Shown: positions 5,590 through 8,758 of the stretch, piece after piece
Position numbering within the stretch: position 1 is the stretch's first letter
Layout of the letters: each line of letters begins with the position of its first letter
Assembly (NCBI GenBank): GCA_036380355.1
Contig: DASVEW010000077.1
Coordinates: forward strand, 1-8,758
Direction of reading: 5' to 3'
Origin: JACDAN01 sp036380355
GTDB taxonomy: Bacteria > Actinomycetota > Thermoleophilia > Gaiellales > Gaiellaceae
DNA: 8,758 nt
Notes under the pieces: generated by a model
What the model saw: only the letters and a program-made list of their open reading frames with translations
Databases searched by the model: none
What the model was told of the DNA's origin: nothing
Program-made: the position numbers and the translations under genes

Positions 5590-6309
5590 TCAGTACTGCA
5601 CGCGCTCGAGGTACAGGCCCCACGGCGGTGCTGTGCTGCCTGCCTCCTCGCGGCCGTGGCCTCCGGTCAGCAGCCGCTCGAGCTGCGCCGGCCGTTGCTC
5701 GACCATGGTTCCGACGAGGGTGCGGACCATGTGCCGCAGGAAGCTGTCGGCCTCGATCTCGAGCTCGAGCGCATCGCCGCGGCGGTGCCAGGCTGCCCGC
5801 TTCACGACGCGGGTGAAGACCTTGTGCTGCGTCTCCGCCGGCGTGAACGCGCGGAAGTCGTGCTCGCCCAGCAGCAGCTCCGCCGACTCGGCGAGTGCCT
5901 CCTCGTCGAGCGGGTGCGGATACCACCAGCTCCGGCGCTCCTCGAACGGCGAGCGCTCGCGGCGCCGGTAGATGCGGTAGCGATACGAGCGGGACTGCGC
6001 GGAGTGGCGCGCGTGAAAGTCGGGTGCGGCCTCCTCGACCGACACGACGGCGACGTCGGCCGGGAGCTGCGCGTTCAGCGCCTCGGCCGCTCGCTCAGCC
6101 GGAGGCCCGCCGTCGACCTCGACCGAGGCGACATTCCCGACCGCGTGGACGCCTGTATCCGTACGGCCCGCGATCGCCAGGTCGCGCCACGCCGGAAACA
6201 CCCGCTCCAACCCCGCGCGAAGCTCGCCCTCCACGGTCCGCAGCTCGGGCTGGGCGGCCCACCCGTGGAAACCGGTGCCGTCGTACTCGAGTGTGAGCCT
6301 GAGACGCGT
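5590..6309 (-). CDS. truA: tRNA pseudouridine(38-40) synthase TruA, apparent ACG start
   Basis: Isomerises uridines 38-40 in the anticodon stem-loop of many tRNAs. The catalytic Asp is D51 in GRTDTGVHA (48-56). Other family segments are FHARHSAQSRSYRYRIY, the HDFRAFT motif and the C-terminal SFLRHMVRTLVGTMVE. The first in-frame GTG is at 6234 (a 214-residue protein), but the sequence before it encodes RLRLTLEYDGTGFHGWAAQP, the conserved TruA N-terminus. No ATG, GTG or TTG occurs between that segment and the nearest upstream in-frame stop. An ACG (6309-6307) lies exactly at the expected Met, giving 239 residues. It starts 2 bases after the rplQ stop (TAG, 6314-6312), so initiation by translational coupling at a near-cognate codon is likely. 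A point mutation or sequencing error (ATG to ACG) is the alternative. Identity of the gene is certain; the start is not. It is the last gene of the alpha-operon cluster here. Confidence 0.93.
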   Translation of the reverse strand, partial: TRLRLTLEYDGTGFHGWAAQPELRTVEGELRAGLERVFPAWRDLAIAGRTDTGVHAVGNVASVEVDGGPPAERAAEALNAQLPADVAVVSVEEAAPDFHARHSAQSRSYRYRIYRRRERSPFEERRSWWYPHPLDEEALAESAELLLGEHDFRAFTPAETQHKVFTRVVKRAAWHRRGDALELEIEADSFLRHMVRTLVGTMVEQRPAQLERLLTGGHGREEAGSTAPPWGLYLERVQY

Positions 6310-6311
6310 CG

Positions 6312-6734
6312 CTACGGCGCCGGAGCCGCGGCCTGCTCTTCGGGCTCCCGCACCGGCCGGGCGACCGGCGCCGGCGGCACGTAGTCGACGAACTCGAGAT
6401 AGACCATCTCGGCGGCGTCACCCGAGCGCGGCCCGAGCCTGACGATCCGCGTGTAGCCGCCCGGCCGGTCCGCGAACCGCGGCGCGACGTCGGCGAAGAG
6501 CATGTGGACGACGTCGTTCGACCGCAGGTACGCGAGCGCCTGCCGCCGGGCGGCCAGGTCGCCGCGCCGCCCGAGCGTGATCATCTTCTCGACGATCGGC
6601 TTCACGGCCTTCGCCTTGGCGACCGTCGTCTTGATCCGGCCGTGCTCGATTAGCGAGCCGGCCAGGTTCGAGTAGAGCGCCTTGCGGTGCGCCGAGTCGC
6701 GACCGAGCTTCTTTCCGGAGCGATGGTGGCGCAC
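6312..6734 (-). CDS. rplQ: 50S ribosomal protein L17
   Basis: A 140-residue large-subunit protein located near the peptide exit tunnel. The N-terminal MRHHRSGKKLGRDSAHRKALYSNL segment and the TRIVRLGPRSGDAAEMVYLEFVD segment (about 95-117) are diagnostic. The last 22 or so residues form a Pro/Ala/Glu-rich tail (VPPAPVARP...AAAPAP) of the kind seen in actinobacterial L17 proteins and absent from E. coli. Start: GTG at 6734, with AGGA (6746-6743) 8 bases upstream. That ribosome-binding site overlaps the rpoA stop codon (TAG, 6747-6745), so the two genes are tightly coupled, with a gap of 10 bases. Its own stop is 2 bases before the apparent truA start. Confidence 0.98.
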   Translation of the reverse strand: MRHHRSGKKLGRDSAHRKALYSNLAGSLIEHGRIKTTVAKAKAVKPIVEKMITLGRRGDLAARRQALAYLRSNDVVHMLFADVAPRFADRPGGYTRIVRLGPRSGDAAEMVYLEFVDYVPPAPVARPVREPEEQAAAPAP

Positions 6735-6744
6735 CGCGGCCGTC

Positions 6745-7722
6745 CTAGAGAGACTCGTCGCCGCGCAGCGTCAGGCCGTGCGTGGCGAGCGTCTCCTTGA
6801 CCTCTTCGATGGACTTCTTGCCGAAGTTCGGGATCGCGGCGAGCTCGCCCTCGGACTTGGTCACGAGATCGCCGATCGTCTCGATGCCGACCCGCTTCAG
6901 ACAGTTGTACGAGCGGACTCCCAGCTCGAGCTCCTCGATCGGGAAGTTCTCCATCCCGTGCGCAAGCGGCGCCTCAGCGGCCGCCGTCTGTGCCGCCGCC
7001 GCCTCGCCGAAGCCCTCGATCTTCTCGATGTCCGTGAAGATCGCGAGCTGGCGGATCAGGATGTCGGCGGCCTCGCCGATCGCCTCGCGGGGATCGACCG
7101 AGCCGTCCGTCGTGACGTCGAGCGTCAGCTTGTCGTAGTCGGTGCGCTGACCGACGCGCGCGGCCTCGACGTCGTACGAGACGCGCCGAACCGGCGAGAA
7201 GAGCGAGTCGATGGGGATGACGCCGATCGTGTGCTCGGGCCCGCGGTTCAGCTCGGCCGGGACGTAGCCGCGGCCACGGCCGATCGTCATCGTCATCTCG
7301 AGCCGGCCCTTGTCGGACAGGTTCGCGATCACGAGCTCGGGGTTGAGGATCTCGAGGTCGGCCGGCGCCTCGATGTCCGCGGCGGTGACCGCGCCCGAGC
7401 CGCGCTTGTTCAGGCGGACCTCGATCTCCGGCGACTCGCCGTGGAGCCGCGCGACGAGGTTCTTCAGCGCAGAGATGATGTCGACGACGTCCTCGCGGAC
7501 GCCGGGAAGCGTCGTGAACTCGTGCGCGACACCCTCGATCTTCACCGAGGTGACGGCGGCGCCCTCGAGCGACGAGAGCAGGACGCGGCGCAGCGAGTTG
7601 CCGAACGTGTGACCGAAGCCGCGGTCGAGCGGCTCGATCACGAAGACACCGCGGCGCTCGTCGACTTCCTCGTGGACGATCCGCGGGATCTGGAAATCCA
7701 TCAGAGAGGTTCTTGTTGCCAA
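6745..7722 (-). CDS. rpoA: DNA-directed RNA polymerase subunit alpha
   Basis: A 325-residue RNA polymerase assembly subunit. The N-terminal domain (about 8-235) drives dimerisation and contacts beta and beta'; the segment GFGHTFGNSLRRVLLSSLEG (35-54) is its hallmark. An Ala-rich flexible linker (about 236-257) leads to the C-terminal domain (about 258-318). There R270, N273 and C274 (in GVRSYNCLKRVGI) correspond to the UP-element DNA-binding residues of E. coli alpha. Two helix-hairpin-helix-like turns follow (IETIGDL, IPNFGKKS). Start: TTG at 7722 with GGAAGGA (7734-7728) 5 bases upstream, a near-ideal Shine-Dalgarno sequence. The in-frame ATG at 7701 (MDFQIP) lacks one, so the unusual TTG is preferred. 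The gene lies 19 bases after rpsD and 10 bases before rplQ. Confidence 0.98.
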   Translation of the reverse strand: MATRTSLMDFQIPRIVHEEVDERRGVFVIEPLDRGFGHTFGNSLRRVLLSSLEGAAVTSVKIEGVAHEFTTLPGVREDVVDIISALKNLVARLHGESPEIEVRLNKRGSGAVTAADIEAPADLEILNPELVIANLSDKGRLEMTMTIGRGRGYVPAELNRGPEHTIGVIPIDSLFSPVRRVSYDVEAARVGQRTDYDKLTLDVTTDGSVDPREAIGEAADILIRQLAIFTDIEKIEGFGEAAAAQTAAAEAPLAHGMENFPIEELELGVRSYNCLKRVGIETIGDLVTKSEGELAAIPNFGKKSIEEVKETLATHGLTLRGDESL

Positions 7723-7741
7723 AGCGATCCTTCCGTGGTCG

Positions 7742-8362
7742 TTACTTCGAATAGAGCTCGACGATGAGCTGTTCCTGGACGGGCGTGTCGATCTCGCTCC
7801 GCTCCGGCAACTTGAGCACCTTGCCGGTGAGGCTCTCGTGGTCGGCCTGGAGCCACGGGGCGACGGACGCCGTGAGGTCAGTTGCGTCCCGGATCACCTG
7901 CTCGGCCGAGCTGCCGGGCGCCATCGTGATGAGGTCGTCGGGCTTGGCCTGGTAGCTCGGGATGTTCACCCGCCGGCCGTTCACGTGGAAGTGACCGTGG
8001 CGGACGAGCTGGCGGGCCTGCGCCCGCGAAGCGGCAAAGCCGAGCCGGTAGATGACGTTGTCGAGCCGGGTCTCGAGCATGCGCAGCAGGGTCTCGCCGG
8101 TGATCCCCGAGCCCTTCGCGGCCTTCGTGTAGTAGTTGCGGAACTGCTTCTCGAGCAGGCCGTAGTACCGGCGCGCCTTCTGCTTCTCGCGCAGCTGGAG
8201 CAGGTACTCGGACTGCTTGATGCGGCCGCGGCCGTGCTCGCCCGGCGGGTAGCTGCGGCGCTCGACGGAGCACTTCTCAGTGAGGCAGCGCTCGCCCTTG
8301 AGGAAGAGCTTCATGCCCTCCCGGCGGCAGGCGCGGCACTTGGGGCCCAGCGTTCTCGCCAC
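7742..8362 (-). CDS. rpsD: 30S ribosomal protein S4, zinc-binding (C+) form
   Basis: A 206-residue primary 16S rRNA-binding protein that nucleates assembly of the 30S body. In several bacteria it also represses its own operon by binding leader mRNA. C9, C12, C26 and C31 form a four-cysteine zinc site, the C+ type. The S4 RNA-binding domain (about 95-160) contains MLETRLDNVIYRLGFAASRAQARQLVRHGHFHVNGRRVNIPSY. Start: GTG at 8362 with GGAGGA (8375-8370) 7 bases upstream, a strong ribosome-binding site. That site is completely enclosed in a predicted 14-bp helix of the upstream leader, which suggests translational control. rpoA begins 19 bases after its stop. Confidence 0.98.
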   Translation of the reverse strand: MARTLGPKCRACRREGMKLFLKGERCLTEKCSVERRSYPPGEHGRGRIKQSEYLLQLREKQKARRYYGLLEKQFRNYYTKAAKGSGITGETLLRMLETRLDNVIYRLGFAASRAQARQLVRHGHFHVNGRRVNIPSYQAKPDDLITMAPGSSAEQVIRDATDLTASVAPWLQADHESLTGKVLKLPERSEIDTPVQEQLIVELYSK

Positions 8363-8527
8363 TAGTGCGTCCTCCGGTGATGGGCCCCCGTCTGTGGGGG
8401 TCGCTGGGCCCGCCAGGCAAGGACGCAGGGAGCCTCGATGCTGGAGAGCATCGGGGCGACTGAGGACGTCGCATGGCGGAGTTCAGCGGCCGCCACAGAC
8501 GATGGGTTCATTGCCGGAGGACGCACT
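8363..8527 (-). promoter_or_regulatory. Structured rpsD leader that hides the ribosome-binding site (candidate ribosomal-protein autoregulatory element)
   Basis: The whole rpsK-rpsD gap folds as nested helices, given here in mRNA order. P1: 8527-8514 pairs with 8377-8364, 14 perfect base pairs (AGTGCGTCCTCCGG with CCGGAGGACGCACT). It starts at the last base of the rpsK stop codon and ends 1 base before the rpsD GTG, burying GGAGGA. P2: 8501-8493 pairs with 8397-8389, 9 bp (CGTCTGTGG with CCACAGACG). P3: 8479-8474 pairs with 8415-8410, 6 bp. Inside P3 lies a hairpin of 7 bp (8453-8447 with 8442-8436, CTCC loop), extended by 3 bp beyond one mismatch, and a possible 5-bp hairpin (8472-8468 with 8460-8456). 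A local CCCCC/GGGGG hairpin (8400-8396 with 8389-8385) competes with P2, suggesting a switch. Helices are read directly; binding by S4 is inferred from the downstream gene and from S4 autoregulation elsewhere. Confidence 0.7.
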
Positions 8528-8758
8528 TAAACGCGCCTCCGCTTCTTCGGGCGGACCCCGTTGTGGGCCTGCGGGGTGACGTCCTTGACGCCGAGGATCT
8601 CGAGACCTGCGGCCTGGAGCGACCGGATCGCCGTCTCGCGGCCCGAGCCCGGGCCCTTGACGAAGACCTCGACCTTCTGGAGCCCGTGCTCCATGCCCTT
8701 CCGGGCGCAGGCGTCGGCGGTCACCTGTGCGGCGAACGGCGTCGACTTGCGGGAGCCC
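8527..8758 (-). CDS. rpsK: 30S ribosomal protein S11 (5' part outside the window)
   Basis: The last 76 residues of S11, a small-subunit platform protein that contacts 16S rRNA and lies near the mRNA exit. The visible sequence begins GSRKSTPFAAQVTADACARKGMEHG and contains KGPGSGRETAIRSLQ. It ends in the conserved basic tail PQAHNGVRPKKRRRV. Family length is about 130 residues, so roughly 55 N-terminal residues lie beyond the window edge. The stop codon TAA (8529-8527) shares its last base with the first base pair of the rpsD leader helix. Upstream neighbours in this operon would normally be rpsM and further alpha-operon genes. Confidence 0.97.
   Translation of the reverse strand, partial: GSRKSTPFAAQVTADACARKGMEHGLQKVEVFVKGPGSGRETAIRSLQAAGLEILGVKDVTPQAHNGVRPKKRRRV

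Noticed and set aside
5402..5926. N-terminal extension of ligA into truA (847-codon open frame)
   Set aside because: The extension has no similarity to ligases and overlaps truA; the ATG at 5401 gives the standard LigA N-terminus.
4118..5971. Long + strand open frame of 617 codons
   Set aside because: It lies opposite ligA and truA, whose protein motifs are unmistakable. The product is low-complexity Arg/Leu/Val/Asp-rich sequence, typical of a shadow frame in high-GC DNA.
6682..7767. + strand open frame of 361 codons opposite rpoA
   Set aside because: It is entirely antisense to rpoA and its product is compositionally typical of a shadow frame.
1..8758. CRISPR array, insertion sequence, phage or defence system
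   Set aside because: No regularly spaced direct repeats, transposase motifs or terminal repeats were seen; the genes are core functions.

Overview
The window is GC-rich with GTG and TTG starts, and every protein in it looks like a free-living, high-GC Actinobacterium. The alpha-operon order, a four-cysteine S4, and a CwlO-type coiled coil joined to a 3D domain would suit a deep actinobacterial lineage such as Thermoleophilia/Gaiellales. That placement is inference from gene style, not a search. No mobile element, CRISPR array, tRNA or rRNA was seen, and no gene-free stretch exceeds 300 bases.

Left part (1-3397, mostly + strand). The window opens inside a secreted cell-wall hydrolase (coiled coil plus 3D domain). 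A NarL/LuxR response regulator follows 38 bases later. A block of strong hairpins (1621-1747) then separates it from a convergent small gene on the - strand encoding an unrecognised helical protein of 108 residues. That gene is divergent from a D-Ala-D-Ala carboxypeptidase of the PBP4/S13 family (dacB). The divergent intergenic region (2081-2182) holds a candidate -10 box for each side and two perfect inverted repeats. Cell-wall remodelling is the common theme of the two recognisable enzymes here.

Right part (3383-8758, all - strand). Read in the direction of transcription: rpsK (cut by the window end), rpsD, rpoA, rplQ and truA form the distal alpha ribosomal-protein operon, with gaps of only 2-19 bases from rpsD onward. 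ligA (NAD-dependent DNA ligase) follows after 188 bases, and its 3' end overlaps that of dacB by 15 bases tail to tail.

The most striking non-coding signals are these. (1) The rpsK-rpsD gap is a nested RNA structure closed by a perfect 14-bp helix that buries the rpsD ribosome-binding site; it is a strong candidate for a ribosomal-protein autoregulatory leader. (2) truA has no ATG, GTG or TTG in front of its conserved N-terminus, and an ACG sits exactly where ATG is expected, 2 bases after the rplQ stop. (3) The ligA-truA gap holds an intrinsic terminator with a T-tract facing the + strand, where no + gene exists, preceded by a competing helix; this suggests an unannotated + strand RNA. (4) dacB and ligA lack Shine-Dalgarno sequences but have TANNNT boxes 6-7 bases before their start codons, as leaderless mRNAs do.
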